Notes under the pieces: model-generated
What the model saw: only the letters and a program-made list of their open reading frames with translations
The model's database searches: none
Told to the model about the DNA's origin: nothing
Position numbers and translations under genes: made by a program
DNA from: Rhizobium sp. NFR07
GTDB taxonomy: Bacteria > Pseudomonadota > Alphaproteobacteria > Rhizobiales > Rhizobiaceae
DNA: 64,000 nucleotides
Assembly: GCF_900111905.1 (NCBI RefSeq)
Contig: NZ_FOKM01000020.1
Span: 51,542-115,541, forward strand
Direction: 5' to 3'
In this document: in pieces, positions 1 through 7,996 of the stretch
Numbering within the stretch: position 1 is the stretch's first letter
How the letters are laid out: each line of letters begins with the position of its first letter

Positions 1-2
1 CT

Positions 3-1700
3 CATCCAGCCTCAAACACCGCGGCAACATTCGCCGAACTTCTTGCCGAGGCGTCCCGTGAGAAACCTCTGCAGTCCCCGGTGTTGAAACAGGTTCACGA
101 TTACAGGCTGATTGGTTCAGACAGAGTGCGTCGTAAGGACAATCTTCCAAAAAGCACAGGGGCGCAGATCTATACGCAGGACGTCCAGCGCCCGAACATG
201 CTGGTCGCAGTGGTAGCCCACAGCCCCCGATTCGGGGGCAAGCTCGCCCAGTTCGATGCGTCGGACGCACTGAGCGTGAAGGGTGTCGTAGACGTTTTCG
301 CGATCGAAACCGGCGTTGCAGTGTTGGCGGAAACAACCGTCGCGGCGATGCAGGGGCGTGCCGCCCTCCGCGCCGAATGGACCGACACCAACGCTGAGAC
401 GCGCTCCACGGACGATCTGGTGCAATACTTTCGAGACACTGCGGCGGGCGGCACGGACGTGGAGCCAAGCGAGTTTCAGACGATGGGGGAGGGATACGAC
501 TCGCCCTTCGATGGTGAAGTTGCCGAGTTTTCGTTCGACTTTCCGTATCTTGCACACGCCCCCATGGAAACCATGGACTGTGTCGCAGAGGTGAACGGAT
601 GGGACGTGTCGATTACATCGGGGGCACATCTGGCAACGATTGACCAGGTGCAGTCGGCTTTAACAGCGCGGACCGTACCGGGCAAGGTCGATATCGAAGT
701 CTTACCCTCTGGTGGATCGTTCGGCCGTCGGGGTAACATGAGTTCGGACTACCTGGTCGAGTGTGTCCGTATTGCCAAACGGGTTGAAGGCCGGCCAATC
801 AAGTTAATGTGGACGCGGGAAGATGAAATGGCATCCGGCTATTACCGCCCAATGTCGCATCATCGTGTCTGGGTTCAGCTGGGGTCGGACGGGTTTCCGA
901 CACGGTGGCGCGTTCACATTGTCTGCCAGTCATTGCTGCCTGTCGGGCCGAATTTTACTGCGACGGAAGGCATCGCCCATTCACCTTACTTCACAACTGC
1001 GTCGACGGTTGACGGCAAGATATTCACGCCCAAGTTCCCAGTTATCGTCGGTTTCTGGCGCTCCGTTGGCCATTCCCATACCGCAATGGTGATGGAGCAC
1101 GTTATCGACCAGCTTGCCCGCCGCGCTGGTCGTGATCCGGCTGACTACCGACGTGTATTTTACGAAAAGGCAGCCGATTCTCGGCGGCTTGCAGTGATGG
1201 AGGAGCTATGTCGCAAAGCGGATTGGGGTAAGCCACTTGAAGCTGGCTGGGCGCGCGGTCTGGCAATCCACGAAGCGTTCGGGACCGTTGTTGGCCAGGT
1301 TGCCGAGGTTCGGATGATGGAAGAAAGACCGGTAGTGCGACGTGTGATCTCGGTCGTTGATTGCGGCATTCCCGTCTCGCCAGACCAGATCACGGCGCAA
1401 ATGGAAGGTGGAATCGGGTTCGGGCTTTCCGCCGCTTTGTACGGGGAAGTGACTCTGCGAGAGGGGCTAGTCCAGGAAATCAACTTTCGTCACTACCCCA
1501 TCTTACGTATGAACGAGATGCCAGCGGTCGAAACTCACATCATTCCTTCCGTCAACAAACCCACGGGAATGGGTGAGCCGGGTGTGGCACCGATCGCACC
1601 AGCGGTCGCAAACGCGGTGCTAGCATTAACGGGTAGGGCAACGGAACGGCTGCCATTCTTAAATCGAGCCGCTCGAAACAGTGCCGGTTTCTCACTGTAG
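3..1700 (+). CDS. Xanthine dehydrogenase-family molybdopterin-binding subunit, 5' part outside window
   Basis: This is the C-terminal part (about 565 residues visible) of the large molybdopterin-binding subunit of a molybdenum hydroxylase, close to the isoquinoline 1-oxidoreductase beta-subunit (IorB) branch. The frame is open from position 3, so the gene begins upstream of the window; these subunits usually have about 700-750 residues. The sequence shows the glycine-rich cofactor loop GGSFGRRG (near 708-735), a WRSVGHSH stretch, and GEPGVAPIAPAVANAV near the end, which contains the glutamate-bearing motif typical of the active site. Such enzymes hydroxylate aldehydes or N-heterocycles together with an iron-sulfur subunit, which would lie to the left. 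The substrate cannot be read from sequence. Confidence 0.9.
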   Translation, partial: HPASNTAATFAELLAEASREKPLQSPVLKQVHDYRLIGSDRVRRKDNLPKSTGAQIYTQDVQRPNMLVAVVAHSPRFGGKLAQFDASDALSVKGVVDVFAIETGVAVLAETTVAAMQGRAALRAEWTDTNAETRSTDDLVQYFRDTAAGGTDVEPSEFQTMGEGYDSPFDGEVAEFSFDFPYLAHAPMETMDCVAEVNGWDVSITSGAHLATIDQVQSALTARTVPGKVDIEVLPSGGSFGRRGNMSSDYLVECVRIAKRVEGRPIKLMWTREDEMASGYYRPMSHHRVWVQLGSDGFPTRWRVHIVCQSLLPVGPNFTATEGIAHSPYFTTASTVDGKIFTPKFPVIVGFWRSVGHSHTAMVMEHVIDQLARRAGRDPADYRRVFYEKAADSRRLAVMEELCRKADWGKPLEAGWARGLAIHEAFGTVVGQVAEVRMMEERPVVRRVISVVDCGIPVSPDQITAQMEGGIGFGLSAALYGEVTLREGLVQEINFRHYPILRMNEMPAVETHIIPSVNKPTGMGEPGVAPIAPAVANAVLALTGRATERLPFLNRAARNSAGFSL

Positions 1701-1722
1701 ACAGATCCGCTCCACTCATGTG

Positions 1723-1816
1723 CAGGATACAGAGTCGCGGCGACGATCCGCGCCTTTTCGTCATCCGACCAGTTACGCGGCTTGCGTCGTTTTCGCACGG
1801 GCTTGGTTGATCGCAC
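1723..1816 (-). pseudogene. Remnant of an insertion-sequence helix-turn-helix protein (IS66 TnpA-like N-terminus)
   Basis: About 31 codons read on the minus strand from a GTG at 1816. They contain RNWSDDEKARIVAATLYP, which matches the opening of IS66-type TnpA (OrfA) proteins, where a basic stretch precedes a W-[ST]-x-E-x-K-x-[RA]-IV helix. Similarity stops abruptly after the TLYP and the frame runs into unrelated sequence. No IS66 TnpB or TnpC follows. I read it as an isolated scar of an old element next to the truncated loci that follow. Confidence 0.45.
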
Positions 1817-2003
1817 TGAACAGGACCCGCCCTTTACCGCATAACCTCGAATTATTGCGCCCGACTACTCGCGGTTGCGAGTACTTAAAGCTACCCTAGG
1901 TATGCTTGACAGGGTGCAGCGGCTGCTCAAGGCAATCTGTCTTTGAAGCTTTCTCCACCTGGGATGAGCAGACCGATTCGCTGAACTGAGGTAAGGATTG
2001 ACG

Positions 2004-2310
2004 ATGGACCTGGTCGCGGAAAATGAAGAGCTCAAGCGCCGACTTGCACTGGCGGAGAATGCCCTTTGCGACCAAGGGGCCTTGGAGAGAGCTGCCGGCG
2101 CCTCCGACCAAAGGTACCGGACGCTCTTTGCCCGATCGACGAAGGTTTCTGCATCATCGAGGTGATCGGTGGCGAAAGCGGCGAGCCCCCGACTACCGCT
2201 TCCTTCAGGTCAATGCCTCATTCGAACGCCAGACTGGGCTCGTCGATGCCGTCGGCAAGCGGATGCGGGAACTGGCCCCTAACCACGAAGTGCATTAATT
2301 CGAGCGCCAT
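2004..2310 (+). pseudogene. Decayed N-terminus of a PAS-domain sensor kinase
   Basis: An ATG at 2004 sits 6-12 bases after a good ribosome site (AAGGA at 1993). It opens with a short coiled helix (LVAENEELKRRLALAE), then RYRTLFA begins a PAS domain. The reading frame then slips twice: one frame supplies DEGFCIIEVIGGESGEP and a second supplies DYRFLQVNASFERQTGLVDA and RMRELAPNHEVH. A TAA sits where PAS kinases of this type normally have a tryptophan (HWFE). Similarity ends at about 2310, where the IS21-type scar begins. The PAS fold is thus present in pieces and the kinase half is gone. The frame order is what I see; assignment to a rhizobial PAS-HWE kinase is inferred. Confidence 0.75.
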
Positions 2311-2341
2311 TCGTGGATTGCCCAAAAGTTCGAGTGATGTG

Positions 2342-2455
2342 TCAAGCTTTGCGCGGCAGATTTCGTCGTAAGCTTTCTCCGCTGAGGTCGATGCGATGGG
2401 CGTTGTGGACGAGACGATCCAGGATGGCGTCGGCATAGGTGGGGTCACCGATGAC
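2342..2455 (-). pseudogene. istB: IstB (IS21-type ATPase helper) C-terminal remnant
   Basis: The minus strand encodes the last 37 residues of an IstB-type transposition helper: VIGDPTYADAILDRLVHNAH followed by a short basic tail and a TGA at 2342. The ATP-binding core (Walker A and B) is missing. It is joined directly to the tail of the IstA remnant, so a deletion has removed the IstA-IstB border and most of istB. Confidence 0.8.
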
Positions 2456-2890
2456 AGACGGTGATACGCGTCTCTACTTGCTCGCGGGCAAAGCGATAGG
2501 GAACGGAGTAATAATGCCGTTCGATCTCGACGTGGTAATCCAACCCGGCACGCCGGATACGCCATTCGGCGAAGACATAGCGCTCGACAGGCAAGGGCCG
2601 CAGAGCCGGACGATCGAGTTCCTCGAACAATTGACGCCGCGTGCAATTGACCCGACGCAAGACCCTGATGTCGTTGAGGTCACGGAGCAATTCCATGATC
2701 GCCGCATTGACCTCACGTCGTCGTCCAACGGCCACGAAAGCCCTGCAGCCGTCGCCCGCCGCAGCGTCTCGCGCACCGTAGACGGCGCTGCCCCGACCCG
2801 AACCGCAATCGATTTATGGCCCAGTCCTTGCTCGGCCCGATATCTCAGTATCTCGCGGACACGCCGCATCTCCAGTCTCTCCGCAGGCAT
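2445..2890 (-). pseudogene. istA: IstA (IS21-type transposase), internally deleted
   Basis: The N-terminal 60 residues are intact: MPAERLEMRRVREILRY, a helix-turn-helix, then AAGLSWPLDDD. At about 2710 the similarity jumps, in another frame, to the IstA C-terminus (VNAAIMELLRDLND, RRQLFEELDRPALRPLP, then DYHVEIERHYYSVPY), which ends at 2445. The central DDE catalytic domain, roughly 250 residues in intact IstA, is missing, so this copy cannot transpose by itself. Confidence 0.85.
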
Positions 2891-2963
2891 CCCGTTCCTT
2901 CCCCATCACCATCGACGGAAGGAACTTCACACCGGCAGAACACCCACGCCACACCCCATCCGA

Positions 2964-3057
2964 AGGGGGCGGCATCATCTCGGAACAAGGGGGCGACTAA
3001 TTCTCGGAACTGGGGGGCGAGATCATTTCGGAATCAGGGGGCGGATTGCCTCGGAAT
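2964..3057. repeat. Four tandem imperfect repeats, IS21 terminal binding sites
   Basis: Four units of about 24 bp share the pattern GGGGGCG-N8-TCGGAA and start near 2964, 2988, 3012 and 3036. Tandem terminal repeats upstream of istA are a known trait of IS21-family elements and act as transposase binding sites. The last unit overlaps the stop codon of the neighbouring gene. Confidence 0.7.
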
Positions 3058-3912
3058 TTGCACATGAACTGCCAGTCGACTGAGCTCCTCAAGGCCGGCC
3101 TGGATATGATCACGGTCCTCTCCACGGCCGTCTCTGTACATGAAGGGCCCGCAAGTCGGCTCTGCGTAGTAAGGGCGTATGTCAAAGAAGGTCTTCAGCC
3201 ATCCGGTTCTTGTTAGCAAATAAAGGCTGAAGCCGACACCACTTATGTATCCCGAATCTCCCCACCATTTCCAACGCGCTGCACCTATAAGATGCCGTCC
3301 TTTGTGTCTGACGAGAACGCAGCTCTGTCCGTTTTCGGATCGTGGGCGAGCATGCGGACTAGAATTTATGGGCGCTGCGCGCCAGTCCCGCCGCCGCTCG
3401 TAGTGTGGTTCATAGCGTTGGAAATAGGAGGCTGGAAGCATAGGCGGAAAGAACGGTCGTTCGCGCGTCGATACGGCGGACCGCTCCCAACTTGTCCGCC
3501 ATTGCGAGAGCTCGGGGAAGGCAAGGAGTTCTCTCGGATAAGGGCGGGCTTGCGTCTGGCCCGCTTCCAAGTAACCGTATGGAAGTGCTGCGCCCGGAAA
3601 GATTTCCCGGAACTCCGTGGGGAAGTCGAACGATTGCTGGAGGCTCTGGTACGTTCTTCCAGCGAACGCTCTGGCCAGTTTTTGCTGGATCCTTGCGGTT
3701 TTCAGGGGCGTGGAATTCGACTGGCTGAGCATTTCTGCCAGTTCCCTACAGCCATGCAAAAGTCGCTCGCCGTCGGCACTACTCGTTAGCGGGAGCAATA
3801 TCTCCGCCAGATCTTCTGGATCTACAGCTAACGATGATGAACGCGCCGAGAGGCCGCGTTCTATTGCGAGCGCCGCCGATTTAAATGCAAATTCTGAGCG
3901 TAAAAAGTCCAT
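3034..3912 (-). CDS. Unrecognised protein, 3' end probably replaced by IS21 sequence
   Basis: The frame codes for 292 residues. Its ATG at 3912 follows an AGGA ribosome site. I do not recognise the family. The N-terminal third is helical with acidic and leucine-rich stretches (DPEDLAEILLPLTS, CRELAEMLSQ). The rest is rich in aromatic and arginine residues (FQRYEPHYERRRDWR, ARWKWWGDSGYISG). The final codons (QIPRQSAP and stop) lie inside the IS21 terminal repeats, so the natural C-terminus was probably lost. It is the outermost gene of the defence island and is 250 bp from the DUF2326 gene, so it need not belong to that operon. Confidence 0.55.
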   Translation of the reverse strand: MDFLRSEFAFKSAALAIERGLSARSSSLAVDPEDLAEILLPLTSSADGERLLHGCRELAEMLSQSNSTPLKTARIQQKLARAFAGRTYQSLQQSFDFPTEFREIFPGAALPYGYLEAGQTQARPYPRELLAFPELSQWRTSWERSAVSTRERPFFPPMLPASYFQRYEPHYERRRDWRAAPINSSPHARPRSENGQSCVLVRHKGRHLIGAARWKWWGDSGYISGVGFSLYLLTRTGWLKTFFDIRPYYAEPTCGPFMYRDGRGEDRDHIQAGLEELSRLAVHVQIPRQSAP

Positions 3913-4165
3913 GTGCGATTCCTGAACAATCGCGACTGGCAGAAGGCACCGTTGTCATGCCAGAACGCGAGTTCCGGAATTATGCGTAAGTCCGTTTCAC
4001 GGATTTACCGTCCCCTTACGGGTGGTGCCGAGTTGGGCCGTGTCCCAGCTGACAAGATCAGCGAATCGGATGATACCGTCGTTCATGACAGACGACAACT
4101 GCCGTCGATTATCGCTTGGCTGTTCGTAGGTCCTAATTGTGCCCCTGATCCGAGTTGGATGGGCG

Positions 4166-5887
4166 TTAGCCGACCTCCTGGTAATGTGTTTTCAGGAAGC
4201 GATTGCTCTTCGTAAAGGTCGCTACAACGCTGCGCTCAAGCTCTTCGTACCAAACCTCGTCTCGACAATGCTGGACGCGGTCGAGATTGAGCGTAAGAAT
4301 GTATTGCTGCCCGTCATCAAATGGTGCGCGGGTGAGAATAAATTCCAGGCTCTTTTGAAGCGTGTCGTCGTCGACGTCAAAGATGTTGTCGTGCACCAGA
4401 AGGCCCGGATGGCGGGCCTTGGTGAAGTCGTTGAGTAGCAGCGCGATGTCGTAAATGAAAACTTTTTCCCGCTCGACGCTATGGCTGCCGTCATCGTCAA
4501 TGCGCAGGACGATCTCTACTACCTGTTTTTTCGTGGTTGTTCGGACTTCGAAAGAAGCTCTTCGGTTTCCTTGAATGAACTGATGGATGAGAAGGATGGT
4601 TTTCTCGAAGGAGCGTATCCTATCATCTGCGATCAGGATGCTTTCCTGAAGGCGAAGTTTCTCCTTCTCGATCTGGGTTTTTTTCGCCTGTTTCTCAACC
4701 AACAGCTGATCATACCGACTGAAGAAGCCCTTCAGCTGTCCGAGCTCGTCACTCTTGGCCTGAAACGAGGCGTACGTCTGGCGGAGGTTGCGGAGCTGGC
4801 CCTCCTGGTCGAGTACCGAAACAAGCTTCGCATAACGCCGGTCGAGTTCGGCCAGCTGCTTGTTGATGTCCCTGATCTCCACCTGCAGGACTTTCGACTT
4901 CTCATCAAGCAGATGACGTTGGAACTGCTCGATCTTGGCTTTGAAAGCCAAGACTTCGTCAAGCTCGCGAACAATGCTGGTGCCAAGGCCGCTGCGCATC
5001 TGGTCGTAGAAGTCCCGCACCTCATTGGTATCGATGTTTGGCTCCACGGCGATAGGCGCCAAGCTGGCAGAGCGCCGCGCAAGGACTTCCTTCCGGCTGC
5101 GCAGTTCGGCCATTCGATCCTCGATATCGAGGATCTCGCCTTTTACGATGTCATAAGCCGGCGAGTTTTCGAGAGCATCAATACCCTCGCGTATCGCCTC
5201 CACCTCCTCATCCAGCACGTTGAGATCCGACCTGGCTTCGTCGAGGTTCTTTTGGCGGACGAGTTGCACGCTGTCCTTGATGCGGCCCTCCTCAGTTCCG
5301 ATTGCATCAAGCTCCTTCTGGATGTCCTTGATGACGCGATAAATTCCGAGATCTATTCCCAGCAACATCAGGTGCGGTGCATAATTATCCGGAATTCGGA
5401 ACCTCGTATCGAAGCAGGAGACAATCGATTTGAACTCGGAGCGCTCATCGCGGATCAGCGGCCCCAAGATCTCGCGAAATCCCACTGGAGGGGTTTTGCC
5501 ATCGGGGAACATGCGGCTGGTAAGGAATTGAGTAGCATCCTCGATCTTGGCAAAGTTGGTCTCCTGACCGTCCAGAACGATCCGAGGACGTTCTGAATGT
5601 TCAAGAGACCTTTTGATTGTGTAGCGTGAGCCGTTCATGCGGAAATCGACGCATATGAAGATGGACGGATCGAATGTTGCTTTAGGAATCTTGGCGACCC
5701 GGCTTTCGGATTTCCGCTTGAGCAAAGCAAAGTTTAACAACTCGATGCAAAGCGACTTGCCGACGCCGTTGTTTTTCGAACTGGTGTCATCACTCTCGCC
5801 AAGAATGACATTCACGCCGGCATCGAAGATGACGGGTTCAATTGTTGCTGGCTCTGTGTAGAGGCGGTCAATCTGCATCGCGAGCAA
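4166..5887 (-). CDS. DUF2326 ABC-type ATPase of an ABC-three-component (ABC-3C) defence system
   Basis: This 573-residue protein resembles SMC/RecN ATPases. The P-loop is near residues 29-45 (an ILGESDDTSSKNN stretch followed by GVGKS), a long coiled coil spans roughly residues 190-430, and the C-terminal ATPase lobe carries HPGLLVHDNIFD as the likely Walker B. This layout is that of DUF2326, the ATPase of ABC-3C systems, which computational surveys assign to antiviral or anti-plasmid conflict. Its start overlaps the end of the middle-component gene by 20 bp, so the three genes form one operon. It appears intact. The effector partner is not certain from sequence. Confidence 0.85.
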   Translation of the reverse strand: MLAMQIDRLYTEPATIEPVIFDAGVNVILGESDDTSSKNNGVGKSLCIELLNFALLKRKSESRVAKIPKATFDPSIFICVDFRMNGSRYTIKRSLEHSERPRIVLDGQETNFAKIEDATQFLTSRMFPDGKTPPVGFREILGPLIRDERSEFKSIVSCFDTRFRIPDNYAPHLMLLGIDLGIYRVIKDIQKELDAIGTEEGRIKDSVQLVRQKNLDEARSDLNVLDEEVEAIREGIDALENSPAYDIVKGEILDIEDRMAELRSRKEVLARRSASLAPIAVEPNIDTNEVRDFYDQMRSGLGTSIVRELDEVLAFKAKIEQFQRHLLDEKSKVLQVEIRDINKQLAELDRRYAKLVSVLDQEGQLRNLRQTYASFQAKSDELGQLKGFFSRYDQLLVEKQAKKTQIEKEKLRLQESILIADDRIRSFEKTILLIHQFIQGNRRASFEVRTTTKKQVVEIVLRIDDDGSHSVEREKVFIYDIALLLNDFTKARHPGLLVHDNIFDVDDDTLQKSLEFILTRAPFDDGQQYILTLNLDRVQHCRDEVWYEELERSVVATFTKSNRFLKTHYQEVG

Positions 5888-6110
5888 TCAGGTATGGTTC
5901 TTCAAAGTCAAAGAGACCAGCGGCGTAAAGGAAGGTCAAACCGTAAAAGAACGAGTTGGACGAGAACCAGGCTTCTCGCTTGAAGTGATCTACAACGTCG
6001 AAGATGCTGATGCGGCTTTTGCCGGACTTTTTAACAAATCTGGCGATCTGGAAGCCGACCATGACAGGCGATTTGTCGAGGGCTTCATCCTTGAGGAATA
6101 TATTAGCCAT
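5868..6110 (-). CDS. ABC-3C middle component (MC6-like)
   Basis: An 80-residue protein with hydrophobic and basic helices (FLKDEALDKSP, ARFVKKSG, ISIFDVVDHFKRE) and ending FDFEEPYLIARDAD. Small proteins in this position, between a sensor and a DUF2326 ATPase, are the middle components of ABC-3C systems and are thought to bridge the two. The sequence pattern fits the group called MC6. It overlaps both neighbours (8 bp upstream, 20 bp downstream), which indicates translational coupling. Confidence 0.7.
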   Translation of the reverse strand: MANIFLKDEALDKSPVMVGFQIARFVKKSGKSRISIFDVVDHFKREAWFSSNSFFYGLTFLYAAGLFDFEEPYLIARDAD

Positions 6111-7061
6111 GGACTGCCCGCTTGTTGGGGAACACGTTGCAAGCGATCAGTTGGCCGATGAGGTAATAACGCACCGCACCCTCGTCAAATGCTATGTCGC
6201 TTGTGCCCAGCCGCCGGACTACCTTCTTAACCATCAGGTCAAGCGCAGCCTTTGGGTTGCCGCCGCATTCGTTTAACAGGCGGTCGCTCCAGTTCATAAG
6301 ATGGACCTGGAGCTTGCGGATTTTACATGGCCGAGGTCGCTGTGCCGATTTACCTCGGCTAACGTTCTGCCATAGATCTCGTGAAGATTGACGTACTGGC
6401 TCTCCAGAAAATCCGCATGGTCTGCAAATCGGTCATGGATTTTCTGCTCAGGGTCGGGGTCTTCGCGGTTTTCGCCAGCCGACAGATCCCCATCCGCAGT
6501 GCTCAAAACCTCAATCACGCGCATGAGCGTATGAACTTCGTTCGACTCGCGCGGCACAGCGATGTGTAATTCATCGCGGAGCAGGTCGAAACAGCGCTTC
6601 AGCTTGTCGAGGGGCAGATCTGCGATTTTCCGTAGTAGTTCTTCGACGTCCCAGACATCATCGACAAGTGACATGGAGAAACCCGCATTACTCTCCAATG
6701 TTGATTCCCGGTATCGAAGCCTCTCGCCAATAATCAGAACGACGAGGCGGTCGTACTTTCTGTCGAGGCCGCCGTCTACGAAGCCGCGGTGCGTATGCTT
6801 GATTTTGGCAAGGTCAGGAGTAGATGTCACCTGTATCGCGATCCGCTGGTCTTCGTCAGCCAGGTCGACCGCGCTGGCGTTCTTTTCAATAATATTGATG
6901 TTCTTGAGATCGTACCCCAGCACCAGATTTAGGAAATCGCGAAAGAACGTCTCCGCATGGATGTTGATATCCTGCAGATTGAGACTGTTGAGCTGCGCGA
7001 CGGACACCCGCAGATGCGTAAGATAGTGGTTGATACCACTTATGAGCATAGCGCGGTTCAT
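6103..7061 (-). pseudogene. SMEK-domain ABC-3C sensor/effector, split by a one-base frameshift
   Basis: The N-terminal part (from ATG 7061) is a SMEK domain: LNLQDINIHAETFFRD, then LGYDLKNIN and a DLADEDQRIAIQVTST core resembling a nuclease-type fold. After HSDLGHVK the frame goes to a stop at 6294. The neighbouring frame continues the protein exactly (IRKLQVHLMNWSDRLLNECG), with a conserved C-terminal domain to 6103. Adding one A to the AAAA run (TTTT on the plus strand, 6321-6324) restores one frame of about 319 residues. The break could be a true mutation, a slippage site or a sequencing error in a short homopolymer. The downstream part could also restart at the ATG in ATGA (6297). Confidence 0.8.
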
Positions 7062-7189
7062 GATGAGACTGCTTTCCTGTTTAAGTTGTCAGCCTATGCA
7101 CTGATCCGATGGATGACCATCCCAAAGTATGGACGCCGTCACTGAAAAAGATGCGTGAGCCAAGAAGCAGAGTTCGAGCATAAACGCCT

Positions 7190-7996
7190 TCAAACCCGGG
7201 GCGGCATGATTGCCGCGTCGATGCGGCGGTGCATCAGAGACACCATTGAAAACAGGTCCTCCGCATCCTCTTTCGGCATCTGCCAGCGGATCCTTGGCGC
7301 GTGGGCTGTGGTGTTGCGAAACATGCTGAATGTCCCTTTTACAAGGCTTGAGAACCCACGTTGCTCGCCTTTCTGGCTTTCGCTCTTGAGTTCATTTATT
7401 GCCAGCATTGGTACGTCCCCGCTAAAGGCGCGATCGACAAGCACGGCGCCGTCGTCCGTTAGTCCCGTACGTTGCCGAATCTTGTCAGCGACACTTTTTA
7501 CGGCCTCGAGAACAGCGTGGAAATAATTATCCGCAAGCAGTTCTTCGCGGCAAAACCAAAGCACATCAGGGTGAACGCCGCGGCTTGTCAGATCGGACCT
7601 CAACTCTAACGCTCGGCGTGTTGCTTGCGAAAGTGTCTCGGCGGCATCGACGGCGGCGAGCTCACCTGAAGCCTTCACAGCCAGCCCAGCAAATGCCAAG
7701 GCGCGGTTAAGATTGAGCCTCATCGGTTCGAAACGTTCCGGATCTCTGGCGAAGCGTTCAGGCTTCATCGCCTTGCGTATGAAGGCGATGATGTGGGTTC
7801 GCTGCTTACGACTGTTCTGGTCAGAGGCGAAGGCGTTGTACAGCCTGTGACGCTTTGTCATCTGTGGATCAGTATCAACTATTTTCACTGTTGCCAGCAG
7901 GTGACCGATTTCGGAGCCGGTCAGGCCGTAGTCGGTATCACCCAATGCATCAGCGATCGCCTGGAGTTGAGATTGCGTGAAGGTTTTCATGTGCAC
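7190..7996 (-). CDS. TIGR02391-family protein (Ymh-like), last gene of the AbiE-led operon
   Basis: This 268-residue protein ends in the typical TIGR02391 region: NYFHAVLEAVKSVADKIRQ, LVDRAFSG, then GFSSLVKGTFSMFRNTTAHA, near residues 165-235. The R-N-x3-AHA stretch resembles the RNxxxH signature of HEPN RNases, which I infer as a possible toxin activity. The N-terminus (HMKTFTQSQLQAIADALGDT, then GSEIGHLL) looks like a helical docking domain. It starts inside the end of the preceding gene (overlap 7987-7996), so the two are coupled. ATG 7990 is an alternative start. Confidence 0.7.
   Translation of the reverse strand: MHMKTFTQSQLQAIADALGDTDYGLTGSEIGHLLATVKIVDTDPQMTKRHRLYNAFASDQNSRKQRTHIIAFIRKAMKPERFARDPERFEPMRLNLNRALAFAGLAVKASGELAAVDAAETLSQATRRALELRSDLTSRGVHPDVLWFCREELLADNYFHAVLEAVKSVADKIRQRTGLTDDGAVLVDRAFSGDVPMLAINELKSESQKGEQRGFSSLVKGTFSMFRNTTAHAPRIRWQMPKEDAEDLFSMVSLMHRRIDAAIMPPRV

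Larger units (their letters stand above)
2342..3057 (-). mobile_element. Deleted IS21-family element
   Basis: This covers the IstB tail, the internally deleted IstA and the tandem terminal repeats upstream of istA. About 0.7 kb remains of an element that is normally about 2-2.5 kb. One edge cuts a PAS kinase remnant near 2310-2340; the other forms the present 3' end of the gene at 3034-3912. No target duplication could be identified, because both flanks are themselves damaged. Confidence 0.75.

Noticed and set aside
2964..3057. Possible CRISPR-like repeat array
   Set aside because: Four imperfect 24-bp units without unique spacers; position and sequence fit IS21 ends.
2439..3083. Plus-strand frame of 214 codons over the IS21 remnant
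   Set aside because: Opposite IstA sequence and running into terminal repeats; no motif of its own.
4481..5596. Long plus-strand frame (371 codons) opposite the DUF2326 gene
   Set aside because: It is the antisense shadow of a coiled-coil gene with strong domain motifs; no ribosome site and no family pattern.
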